Shown: positions 35,481-41,847 of the stretch, one piece after another
Layout of the letters: every line of letters begins with the position of its first letter
Position numbering within the stretch: position 1 is the first letter of the stretch
NCBI GenBank assembly: GCA_026706845.1
Contig: JAPOXY010000100.1
Span: 1 to 49,643 of the forward strand
Source of the DNA: Gemmatimonadota bacterium
GTDB taxonomy: Bacteria > Latescibacterota > UBA2968
DNA length: 49,643 nucleotides
Reading direction: 5' to 3'
The notes under the pieces: generated by a model
What the model was told of the DNA's origin: nothing
Database searches by the model: none
The model's input: the letters and a program-made list of their open reading frames with translations, nothing else
Translations under genes and position numbers: made by a program

Positions 35481-35792
35481 AAACGAAACCTTTCTCAGAA
35501 ACTTTATGTTTGTAAAGTTTTATAATGATAGAACGGTATATTTCAAATCTATGGATGAGTAACTGAATCTGCTTTTGACATCGTGTGCAGATCGTACTTA
35601 AGCAAAGCAACGTAGCACTTCTGTTCCCAGGCGGCTACAGACCCGGCTTGCCATTGCAGCAGAGTTTCTGTCATAAATTAAATTAGATGTGTCATTCCGC
35701 CCTATGGATTTGACTGTTGACCTGATCCCCGATATTCTTATATTCAGACATCTTTCATCAGGGTTACCGGACGTTCCGGTGACTTCTACAGA

Positions 35793-35823
35793 CCTCGGCA
35801 GTGCCAGCTGCCGAGGTTTTTCT
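35793..35823 (+). terminator. Rho-independent terminator, plus strand
   Basis: Nine-base perfect stem CCTCGGCAG/CTGCCGAGG, loop TGCCAG, followed by TTTTTCTTT. No plus-strand gene lies directly upstream, so it may end an unrecognised transcript or be left from a lost gene. Confidence 0.8.
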
Positions 35824-35837
35824 TTGCTAAAAAAGAC

Positions 35838-35871
35838 CAAAAAGCCCCATCAAGAATTATCCGAAGGGGCT
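35838..35871 (-). terminator. Possible terminator, minus strand
   Basis: Stem AGCCCC/GGGGCT with a 17-base loop; on the minus strand TTTTTGG follows. Weaker than the plus-strand terminator beside it. Confidence 0.5.
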
Positions 35872-36112
35872 GACCTCACGTAGATATATACCTTCGGGTC
35901 GGAGCGTAAAAACAGGGGAGATTTGGTAGGGGAGAGAGCTACGAGAAACAGCACCGAGGGGGAGAGCCCAGAGGGGGATTGCACAGGTGGTAATATACAC
36001 AGTTTTTTCTAAGAGTCAAGCAACTTCAAAACCCTCAGTAGTCATCTTGGCTCAATGCCGTTGTAGGCTGGGTATGGATCCGATTTCTCATCTTTACCTC
36101 AGGCATGACCTC

Positions 36113-36140
36113 TTGACAAAATATAACGAGTTTGTTATAT
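36113..36140 (+). promoter_or_regulatory. Sigma-70 promoter with embedded operator palindrome
   Basis: TTGACA at 36113-36118, a 16-base spacer, and TTATAT at 36135-36140. The palindrome TATAAC-GAGTTT-GTTATA (36122-36139) covers the spacer and the -10 box, the expected place for a repressor. Autoregulation by the HTH protein encoded at 36205 is likely, as for HigA-type antitoxins. Confidence 0.75.
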
Positions 36141-36204
36141 GCGAAAATTGAAATTATTCTGAACACGTTGCAGGGAGGATGAAATAATCCTCATAGGAGG
36201 GAAA

Positions 36205-36489
36205 ATGCTCAGTCATAAAGAATTGATCGCAACAATGCGGTCCCAACCTGGATATAAAGAAAAGTATGATGAGGCAGCACCTGAGTTTGAGTTGCTACAC
36301 AAGATGCTTGAAGCGCGAAAACGCGCTGGTATGACTCAAGAGCAAGTCGCTGAGAAGATGGGCACGAAGGCAACAGCGATCACTCGCTTAGAGTCTGCCA
36401 ATAGCCGACATTCCCCCAAAGTAGAGACGTTGCGAAAATATGCAGAGGCCGTAGGCTGTCGGCTCAACATTGAGTTGATCCCCGGTTGA
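36205..36489 (+). CDS. HTH (XRE) antitoxin-like regulator, orphan
   Basis: 94 residues with a helix-turn-helix at about 38-68 (KRAGMTQEQVAEKMGTKATA, ITRLESANSRHSPKV) and the C-terminal LRKYAEAVGCRLNIELIP typical of HigA-like antitoxins of phage-type HigB pairs. AGGAGGGAAA-ATG gives the start. In such pairs a short RelE-fold toxin gene should lie immediately upstream; here only intergenic DNA is present, so the toxin is missing. Likely a DNA-binding repressor of its own promoter. Confidence 0.9.
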   Translation: MLSHKELIATMRSQPGYKEKYDEAAPEFELLHKMLEARKRAGMTQEQVAEKMGTKATAITRLESANSRHSPKVETLRKYAEAVGCRLNIELIPG

Positions 36490-36551
36490 CGGGAGGGTAT
36501 CGATTAAATAAAAAAGAACGGGTAGAGAATTATAATATTCTTTACCCGTTT

Positions 36552-36704
36552 TCCTTTTGTCCTCAAAGTGTGTCGAAACGCCGATTTATAGACTCACACT
36601 TGTATATTATCCGGCGGATTTTTAGAGGGGATGTCCGTGCCGAATTGACTTCTCTTGAACCGCTCCCTGGGATCGTCAGGTGGAAAGCGTTCAGGGAGAT
36701 TCAT
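36552..36704 (-). pseudogene. Wrecked HEPN gene next to MNT gene
   Basis: From the ATG at 36704 a frame reads MNLPERFPPDDPRERFKRSQ, a typical HEPN N-terminus, then switches to the sequence NPPDNIQV and a TGA stop where the intact HEPN gene at 26266 has NPPGDIQAW. After the stop it continues VYK and jumps to RHTLRTK, matching the C-terminus RRTLRTK of that gene. DNA blocks at 36557-36585 and 36588-36640 match the 3' and 5' ends of 26266-26676, with about 330 bases deleted between. So the toxin is inactive: start-side fusion, nonsense codon and large internal deletion. Confidence 0.85.
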
Positions 36705-37005
36705 AGACCACCTTTCCTTCCCGCAGCGCGGGCTTGATGACCAGCGCGTGGCTGTCCTTGTAGCGCTCGACGGCTTGGGGCGTGACGACGAAGGCATCGA
36801 CGGCAGCACCTACCCCGTAAAGATTCCGGCGAATCTGCCGCATCAGGTCAAGCGTGTCCACGCCCTCCTTGACGATGAGCAGATCAAAGTCGCTATGGCG
36901 GTTCATGTCGCCTCGAGCGGCAGAGCCAAAAAGGATGATTCTCTGTGGATCAGCCACTTCCACAATTCGACGGACGATATTATCCAACGTCGTTTGATCT
37001 AACAT
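36691..37005 (-). CDS. MNT-type minimal nucleotidyltransferase, antitoxin without toxin
   Basis: 104 residues with an intact nucleotidyltransferase motif: G27-S28 and D39-x-D41 (FGSAARGDMNRHSDFDLLIV), plus the AAVDAFVVTP strand with the third acidic residue. It overlaps the HEPN remnant by 14 bases. It is only distantly related to the MNT protein at 26645. With its partner gene broken it may survive as a free antitoxin or a solitary enzyme. The GC-richer composition differs from the A/T-rich genes to its left. Confidence 0.92.
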   Translation of the reverse strand: MLDQTTLDNIVRRIVEVADPQRIILFGSAARGDMNRHSDFDLLIVKEGVDTLDLMRQIRRNLYGVGAAVDAFVVTPQAVERYKDSHALVIKPALREGKVVYESP

Positions 37006-37106
37006 TGTACTACCTTTTTAATCGGTTCCGAATATTTATGAACCAAATAGGCATATCTAATAAACATAAAAGAGAGAACAAAACAAGCCAAATACGGAGA
37101 ATTCTG

Positions 37107-37190
37107 GTTTAGACCCTCTAATTTAGACGGTCAGGTTTAGACGGTCAGGTTTAGACGGTCAGATTTAGACGGTCAGATTTTGACCCTCAG
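37107..37190. repeat. Six-unit 14-bp tandem repeat
   Basis: Unit (G/A)TTTAGACGGTCAG repeated head to tail six times: units 2-5 are exact apart from the first base; units 1 and 6 are degenerate with CCCTC in place of CGGTC. The array runs to the stop codon of the phosphatase gene at 37187. The 14-base period means it is not a coding repeat. No spacers, so not a CRISPR. Confidence 0.9.
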
Positions 37191-37753
37191 AATATTTCTC
37201 TTACAATGGTGTTCAATTTGTAATCCGGCAGGTCGAATACCACATAAGATGGGAGGTTTAGTTGTTGCCAGAGGTCGAAGCCGTTTGTCCGGGTTTTTTG
37301 GGCGACGAATAAAGAGATGACGGTGCCGTGGGTGGCTATGGCTATGGTTTTGTGAGGGTGTGTTTTCACTGCTTTTTCAATGGCTCGGGTGAATCGCGTG
37401 CGAGCCTGATGTGCGGTTTCATTGCCAAAGATCAGGTCGTTGGGGCGTGCAAAGAAGGTTTTTACGGTGGTGTGCCATGTTTTTTGAGGGATAAAGGGGA
37501 CGCCTTTGCGGTCGTGTTCGTGAAGGTTGGGTGCTGAGGAACAGGGGATTTGGAGGATGTCGGCGACGAGTTGTCCCGTTTGATGTGCTTTGGGTTCTTC
37601 GCTTGTGATGAGCAGATCTGGTTTGTAGGGGCGCAACGCTTCGGCGAGAGGGGTACAACTTGCGCGTCCGCTGTCCGATAGTTGCCAGTCTGGGGCGGAT
37701 TTTGCCTCGTCGATTTGAGGCAAAGCGTGTTTGATTAGGATGAGGTGGTTCAT
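37187..37753 (-). CDS. Histidine phosphatase superfamily protein
   Basis: 188 residues. The N-terminal LILIKHALP is a variant of the LxRHG phosphatase motif, with K in place of R and A in place of G but the nucleophile His retained. The second His is in IAIATHGTVIS. ITSEEPKAHQT supplies the usual second Arg region with Glu/Pro replacement, so activity may be altered. The ATG at 37753 is chosen because GGAG lies seven bases upstream; a longer frame from 37975 would cross the promoter of the divergent GNAT gene. Confidence 0.85.
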   Translation of the reverse strand: MNHLILIKHALPQIDEAKSAPDWQLSDSGRASCTPLAEALRPYKPDLLITSEEPKAHQTGQLVADILQIPCSSAPNLHEHDRKGVPFIPQKTWHTTVKTFFARPNDLIFGNETAHQARTRFTRAIEKAVKTHPHKTIAIATHGTVISLFVAQKTRTNGFDLWQQLNLPSYVVFDLPDYKLNTIVREIF

Positions 37754-37782
37754 GAAAGTGCTCCGGTTATGTGTTATATGAC

Positions 37783-37830
37783 TTAGACTGAGCGAGCAAA
37801 AATTGTACGTCGCGGTGTCTTGCATATTGG
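37783..37830 (+). repeat. Dispersed 45-bp direct repeat, copy C
   Basis: TTAGAC-N11-AAATTGTACGTCGCGGTGTCTTGCATATTG. The last 28 bases match copy B (29600-29646) except for one base. It lies at the right edge of the accessory island, between the histidine phosphatase and GNAT genes, and its end supplies the -35 hexamer of the GNAT promoter. Confidence 0.7.
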
Positions 37831-37848
37831 GGCGGTGTTCGGTATAAT
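37820..37848 (+). promoter_or_regulatory. Sigma-70 promoter giving a probable leaderless GNAT mRNA
   Basis: TTGCAT (37820-37825), 17-base spacer, perfect TATAAT (37843-37848). The GNAT ATG is at 37857, eight bases after the -10 box, so transcription should begin at or next to the start codon. There is no Shine-Dalgarno sequence before that ATG. Confidence 0.7.
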
Positions 37849-37856
37849 TTACTTTT

Positions 37857-38390
37857 ATGGATATTGATATTCGGTCTCTTAAATCGTCTGAGGTGTCTCG
37901 GCTTCGGTATTTGCCGTTTTCCCGTAAAGAAACGCAGCGGCGGCGGTTTATGCTACAGGAATCCGGCAGGCTCATTTTTTATGTGGCCTGGTGGGGCAAT
38001 TTGCCGGTGGCTCAGGTGTTGCTCAATTGGGAAGGTGGCGATGCTGCTGGCGTGCCGCCCCAGGTGCGACCATGGCCCGAGGTGTCGTCGCTTTTTGTGC
38101 ATCCAGATTATCGGCGGATGGGTATTGCGTCGCGGTTGTTAGATGTGTGTGAGCGAATTACTTTTCAGCGGGGCTATGAGAATATTGGTCTGTGCGTTTA
38201 CGTGAAGAATCATCCTGCGCTCAATTTGTACGCACGCCTCGGGTACAGGGATGCGGGATGGGAGCCGTATTTGGCACGGGGTGTTTATACTGATGCCAAT
38301 GGCGGGCAGGGTAACTGGCGAGAGACGCGCGTTTATTTGATTAAGTCACTCAGGAAAAAATATGAATCCAGATCCTTTTGTTCAGTTTGA
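37857..38390 (+). CDS. GNAT-family N-acetyltransferase
   Basis: 177 residues. The acetyl-CoA-binding core is visible as SSLFVHPDYRRMGIASRLLDVCE (motif A, with R-x2-G-I-A), followed by NIGLCVYVKNHPALNLYARLGYRDAG (motif B). Substrate unknown. Probably translated from a leaderless mRNA. Its last 29 bases overlap the pdxH gene, so the two are co-expressed. Confidence 0.9.
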   Translation: MDIDIRSLKSSEVSRLRYLPFSRKETQRRRFMLQESGRLIFYVAWWGNLPVAQVLLNWEGGDAAGVPPQVRPWPEVSSLFVHPDYRRMGIASRLLDVCERITFQRGYENIGLCVYVKNHPALNLYARLGYRDAGWEPYLARGVYTDANGGQGNWRETRVYLIKSLRKKYESRSFCSV

Positions 38391-38943
38391 TATGTGGTTT
38401 GAAGAGGCGAGGGCTTCGGAGCCGACACTGCCCGAGGCCGTAGCTCTGGCGACGGCGACGCGCGATGGAAAGCCTTCGGTGCGTATGGTGCTGGTGAAGC
38501 AGTGCGATCAGGATGGGTTTGTGTTTTTTACGAATCTGGAGAGTCGCAAGGCCGATGAGTTGGCGGAGAATCCCAGAGTAGCTTTGCTGTTTCACTGGAA
38601 GTCGCTGGTCAGACAGGTGCGTATTGAGGGACGGGTTGAGGCTGTTTCGGATGCGGTGTCTAAAGCGTATTTTGATTCGCGTCCTCGGGGTAGTCGCTTG
38701 AGTGCCTGGGCGTCGCCTCAAAGTGAGGCGATTCCCGATCGGGCGTTTTTGGAAGGTCGCGTGGCAGAATTGGAACGAAAATATCCGGGAGACGATGTGC
38801 CGTTGCCGGATTTTTGGGGGGGCTATCGGGTGGTTCCCGATCGGTTTGAATTTTGGGTGAATAGGGATGATCGGTTGCACGATCGGTTTTTGTATGTTCG
38901 GCAAGGTGATGGCGCGTGGAAGCGCGCTTTGCTGGCACCGTAG
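38362..38943 (+). CDS. pdxH: Pyridoxamine/pyridoxine 5'-phosphate oxidase
   Basis: 193-residue FMN enzyme that oxidises pyridoxine or pyridoxamine 5'-phosphate to pyridoxal 5'-phosphate, the last step of vitamin B6 synthesis. Family signatures are ALATATRDGKPSVRMVLVK, GFVFFTNLESRKADEL, FHWKSLVRQVRIEG, SRPRGSRLSAWASPQS and the C-terminal PDRFEFWVNRDDRLHDRFLY. Slightly shorter than the E. coli enzyme at the N-terminus only. The ATG lies inside the GNAT gene; pdxJ follows 12 bases later. Confidence 0.96.
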   Translation: MNPDPFVQFDMWFEEARASEPTLPEAVALATATRDGKPSVRMVLVKQCDQDGFVFFTNLESRKADELAENPRVALLFHWKSLVRQVRIEGRVEAVSDAVSKAYFDSRPRGSRLSAWASPQSEAIPDRAFLEGRVAELERKYPGDDVPLPDFWGGYRVVPDRFEFWVNRDDRLHDRFLYVRQGDGAWKRALLAP

Positions 38944-38955
38944 AGGAGGATGGGA

Positions 38956-39678
38956 ATGACCAAACTCAGTGTAAATTTGAATCGGGTGGCGCTGTTGCGG
39001 AATAGCCGGCCGCTTACTTTTCCGAGTGTGACGAGGGCGGCGCAGGTGTGTATTGATGCAGGGGCGCATGGGATTACGGTGCATCCCCGGCCCGATGAGC
39101 GGCATATTCGCAGGACGGATGTTTATGAGTTGAAAGAGGTGATTTCGGGGGTGGAGTACAATATTGAGGGCAATCCCTTTCCCGATTTTATGGATATGGT
39201 GCGGGATGTGAGGCCGGATCAGTGTACGCTGGTGCCCGATGAACCGGATCAGAGTACGTCGGATCACGGTTGGGATTTGAGGCGGGATGGCGAGCGGCTG
39301 GTGCCGATTATTGCGGAGTTGAAGGGGCTGGGTATTCGGGTTTCTCTGTTTATGGATCCGGTGCCGGAAGATATGGTTCTGGCAAAGGATCTGGGTGCGG
39401 ATCGCGTGGAGCTTTATACGGAGTCTTATGCTTCTGCTTATGACGGAGGCGATGTGGGTCCTGTTTTTCGACGGTACGCGGATTCGGCTCGCGCGGCGCA
39501 AGATGCCGGGCTGGGGGTTAATGCGGGGCACGATCTCAATCTCGACAATTTGGGGGAGTTTGTGACGATTCCCGGGATTCTCGAAGTGTCTATTGGTCAC
39601 GCGCTGATCGCAGATACTGTTTTTATGGGACTTGAGAATACGGTGAAGGCGTATTTGAAGGTGTTGGGGTATGGGTGA
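38956..39678 (+). CDS. pdxJ: Pyridoxine 5'-phosphate synthase
   Basis: 240-residue TIM-barrel enzyme that joins 1-deoxyxylulose 5-phosphate and 3-amino-2-oxopropyl phosphate to form pyridoxine 5'-phosphate. Signature parts: LSVNLNRVALLRNSR (NLNR where E. coli has NIDH), GAHGITVHPRPDERHI, YNIEGNPF, LVPDEPDQSTSDHGWDL, VSLFMDP, ELYTESYA, VNAGHDLNLDNL and SIGHALIADTVFMGLENTV. The ATG at 38956, six bases after AGGAGG, is preferred to 38950. With pdxH it gives the DXP-dependent B6 pathway. Confidence 0.96.
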   Translation: MTKLSVNLNRVALLRNSRPLTFPSVTRAAQVCIDAGAHGITVHPRPDERHIRRTDVYELKEVISGVEYNIEGNPFPDFMDMVRDVRPDQCTLVPDEPDQSTSDHGWDLRRDGERLVPIIAELKGLGIRVSLFMDPVPEDMVLAKDLGADRVELYTESYASAYDGGDVGPVFRRYADSARAAQDAGLGVNAGHDLNLDNLGEFVTIPGILEVSIGHALIADTVFMGLENTVKAYLKVLGYG

Positions 39679-39688
39679 GTGCTAATAA

Positions 39689-39717
39689 TTGACAAAGCGA
39701 TTTCATTTGTTTATTAT
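39689..39717 (+). promoter_or_regulatory. Strong sigma-70 promoter of tig
   Basis: Perfect TTGACA at 39689-39694, 17-base spacer, TATTAT at 39712-39717. It sits 60 bases before the tig ATG and likely starts the tig-clpP-clpX transcript. Confidence 0.85.
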
Positions 39718-39776
39718 TGCACGTTGGGCCAGCAGTTAATGACTAAGGTATTATAAAGAAAGGATTATCCAACGCG

Positions 39777-41141
39777 ATGAATGTGCAGGTGACCGAGTCG
39801 GGGACGTGGCGTCGGACATTGGAGATTGAAGCTCCGGCTGAGGATGTGGATAAGCGTCTCAATGATGCTTACAGGAAGTATAGCAAGACCCTTAATTTGC
39901 CGGGTTTTCGCAAGGGTAAAATTCCCCTGAGCGTTATCAAACGGCAATTTGGGCCGGCCATCCAGGGGGAGGTTGTCCAGGAGATGGTCGAGGAGTTTTA
40001 CCGGGAGGCGAGCGAGGCAGAAGGCATTCAACCCGTTTCCCAGGCGAGTATTGACGATATCAATTTTGAAGAGGGACAGCCTCTGGTGTTCAAGGCTTCT
40101 GTCGATGTCCGTCCAGAGATAACCGTGGAGACCTATAAGGGGCTGAAAGTGACGCGGCCCGTGTTTGCGGTTGAAGACGAGCATGTTGAAGGTCGGCTGC
40201 GGTATATGCAAGAGGAGAGTGCGACCGAGCAGGTCGTGGAGCGCGCTGCTGATCTCGACGATGTGGTTTTTGCCGATGTCGAAGAACTCGATGATGGCGG
40301 CAGTCCCGTGGCCGATCACAGGTCAGAAGATCAATCGATTCGATTGTTTAAGACGGAAGACGGCAAGCCGACTGAACTGGCAGAGCAATTGATGGGTATT
40401 TCGGCTGGTGAGTCCCGTGAGGTTACAGTTACGCGGCCCGTTCAGGACGATCACGATCATGCGGATTGCGATCACGACCACGATCATGACCACGATGATC
40501 ACGCGGGTCACGACCACGATCATGGGGATCACGACGAAGAACCCAGAGAAGAGACCGTGATGTTTCGCGTGACGGCGAAAGAAATACGCGAGCGCGAGTT
40601 GCCCGAATTGGATGATGCATTGGCTCAGGATGTCGGCGGTGTGGAGACGTTGGACGAACTCAAGACGCAGATTCGGAATGAGATGCAGACGCAATACGAG
40701 CAGGTGATTCGCCAGCGCGTTGAGGAGAATTTGATGGATGCGCTGATTGAGGGCAATCCTTTTGAGGTTCCCGATAGCATGGTCGAGAACTATCTCAATG
40801 GGATGGTTGAGTCGTATAAGCGAGAGCACGCGGGTCACGACCACGATATTGACGAGGATGCGATTCGCGAAAGCGGGCGCGATCAAGCCGAGCGCGGTGT
40901 CAAACGCTTTTTGTTGATGGATGCTGTTGCCGATCAGGAAAATATCGAGGTGACGGATGACGATTTGGACAAACATCTCGAGGAGATGTCGCAACGGCAC
41001 AATATTGAGGGACCGCGTTTGCGTCAGATTTTGAGCCGCACCGAACAGCTCGATCAGATTGAGTCGGAGATTAAAACGCAGAAGACGTTTGATTTTCTCA
41101 TCGATAATGCAGATGTCGAAGATGTTGAGGAAGTTGAATAG
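39777..41141 (+). CDS. tig: Trigger factor with His/Asp-rich insert
   Basis: 454-residue ribosome-associated chaperone. The N-terminal ribosome-binding domain carries the signature LNLPGFRKGKIPLSVIKRQFG (about residues 38-58). The FKBP-like peptidyl-prolyl isomerase domain follows (about 150-265), then the helical C-terminal chaperone domain. Residues 226-252 are an insert of eleven His, many Asp and one Cys placed where the normal isomerase domain has a short loop before VMFRVTAKEI. A second small cluster, HAGHDHDIDED, lies near residue 353. These are likely metal-binding. AAAGGATTATCC precedes the ATG. clpP and clpX follow, a common arrangement. Confidence 0.96.
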   Translation: MNVQVTESGTWRRTLEIEAPAEDVDKRLNDAYRKYSKTLNLPGFRKGKIPLSVIKRQFGPAIQGEVVQEMVEEFYREASEAEGIQPVSQASIDDINFEEGQPLVFKASVDVRPEITVETYKGLKVTRPVFAVEDEHVEGRLRYMQEESATEQVVERAADLDDVVFADVEELDDGGSPVADHRSEDQSIRLFKTEDGKPTELAEQLMGISAGESREVTVTRPVQDDHDHADCDHDHDHDHDDHAGHDHDHGDHDEEPREETVMFRVTAKEIRERELPELDDALAQDVGGVETLDELKTQIRNEMQTQYEQVIRQRVEENLMDALIEGNPFEVPDSMVENYLNGMVESYKREHAGHDHDIDEDAIRESGRDQAERGVKRFLLMDAVADQENIEVTDDDLDKHLEEMSQRHNIEGPRLRQILSRTEQLDQIESEIKTQKTFDFLIDNADVEDVEEVE

Positions 41142-41216
41142 GCGGAGCGGGGTACAACTGGTTCAGGCCAGTTCATAGACGGATTTTACATTTAAACATG
41201 GGATTTGAAATTAAAT

Positions 41217-41834
41217 ATGGCTCTGGTTCCTACAGTTCTCGAACAGACAGGGCGTGGTGAGCGCGCTTATGACATTTTTTCGCGGCTGTTGCGCGATAAT
41301 ATTATTTTTATTGGTACGCCGATTAACGATACGATTGCCAATCTGGTGATTGCTCAAATGCTGTTTTGCACGTCTGAAACACCCGAGAAGCCGATTCGGC
41401 TGTATATCAATTCTCCCGGCGGCAGTATTACGGCGGGTCTGGCTATTTACGATACGATGCAGTACGTGCCCAACGATATTGAGACGGTGTGTGTGGGGCA
41501 GGCGTTTTCACTGGGTGCCGTGCTTCTTGCAGGGGGCACGAAGGGGCAGCGCCGCGCATTGCCCAATTCGCGCATTTTGCTGCATCAACCCATTGGCGGT
41601 GCAGGCGGTCAGGCTTCGGATATCGAACGCCATGCCGAAGAGATTTTGCAATATCGCGACCGTTTGAACGCCCTTTTATCCGATTGTACAGGTCAACCTA
41701 TTGAGCGCATAGAAAAGGATGCAGATCGCGATTTCTTTATGTCGGCTGATGAGGCGCAGGATTATGGCCTGATTGACGAAGTGCTCATTCCCGATCAAGA
41801 TCCCAACCCCGATATCGACGAAGCCTTGTTATGA
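41217..41834 (+). CDS. clpP: ATP-dependent Clp protease proteolytic subunit
   Basis: 205-residue serine protease subunit that forms the double-ring degradation chamber with ClpX. The catalytic triad is S98 (GQAFSLGA), H123 (ILLHQPIGG) and D172 (ADRDFFMS). Other signatures: [14 protein letters not shown] and [19 protein letters not shown]. The residue before the catalytic Ser is Phe and the one after is Leu, where most family members have Ala and Met. The ATG at 41217 matches the family start; an in-frame TTG at 41205 is less likely. clpX begins 13 bases after the stop. Confidence 0.97.
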   Translation: MALVPTVLEQTGRGERAYDIFSRLLRDNIIFIGTPINDTIANLVIAQMLFCTSETPEKPIRLYINSPGGSITAGLAIYDTMQYVPNDIETVCVGQAFSLGAVLLAGGTKGQRRALPNSRILLHQPIGGAGGQASDIERHAEEILQYRDRLNALLSDCTGQPIERIEKDADRDFFMSADEAQDYGLIDEVLIPDQDPNPDIDEALL

Positions 41835-41847
41835 GGAGTGGGACGTT

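Larger units (their letters stand above)
35481..36204. other. Long intergenic region with terminators and an HTH promoter
   Basis: 724 bases with no convincing gene. The stretch 35598-35840 has an open minus frame without ribosome site or recognisable product. Hairpins: ACCGGA-CGT-TCCGGT at 35766-35780, a strong plus-strand terminator at 35793, and a minus-strand terminator at 35838. From 35900 to 35990 the plus strand is purine-rich (GGGGAGA-type runs) without clear meaning. The promoter and operator of the HTH gene lie at 36113-36140. Confidence 0.5.

Noticed and set aside
35598-35840. 80-codon minus-strand frame in the long intergenic region
   Set aside because: No ribosome site, no recognisable domain, and it contains the strong terminator hairpin at 35793.
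37107-37190. Possible CRISPR array
   Set aside because: Units of 14 bp are directly adjacent with no spacers, and no cas genes are present.
37754-37975. N-terminal extension of the histidine phosphatase
   Set aside because: It would overlap the divergent GNAT gene and its promoter and lacks similarity to the family; the ATG at 37753 has its own ribosome site.
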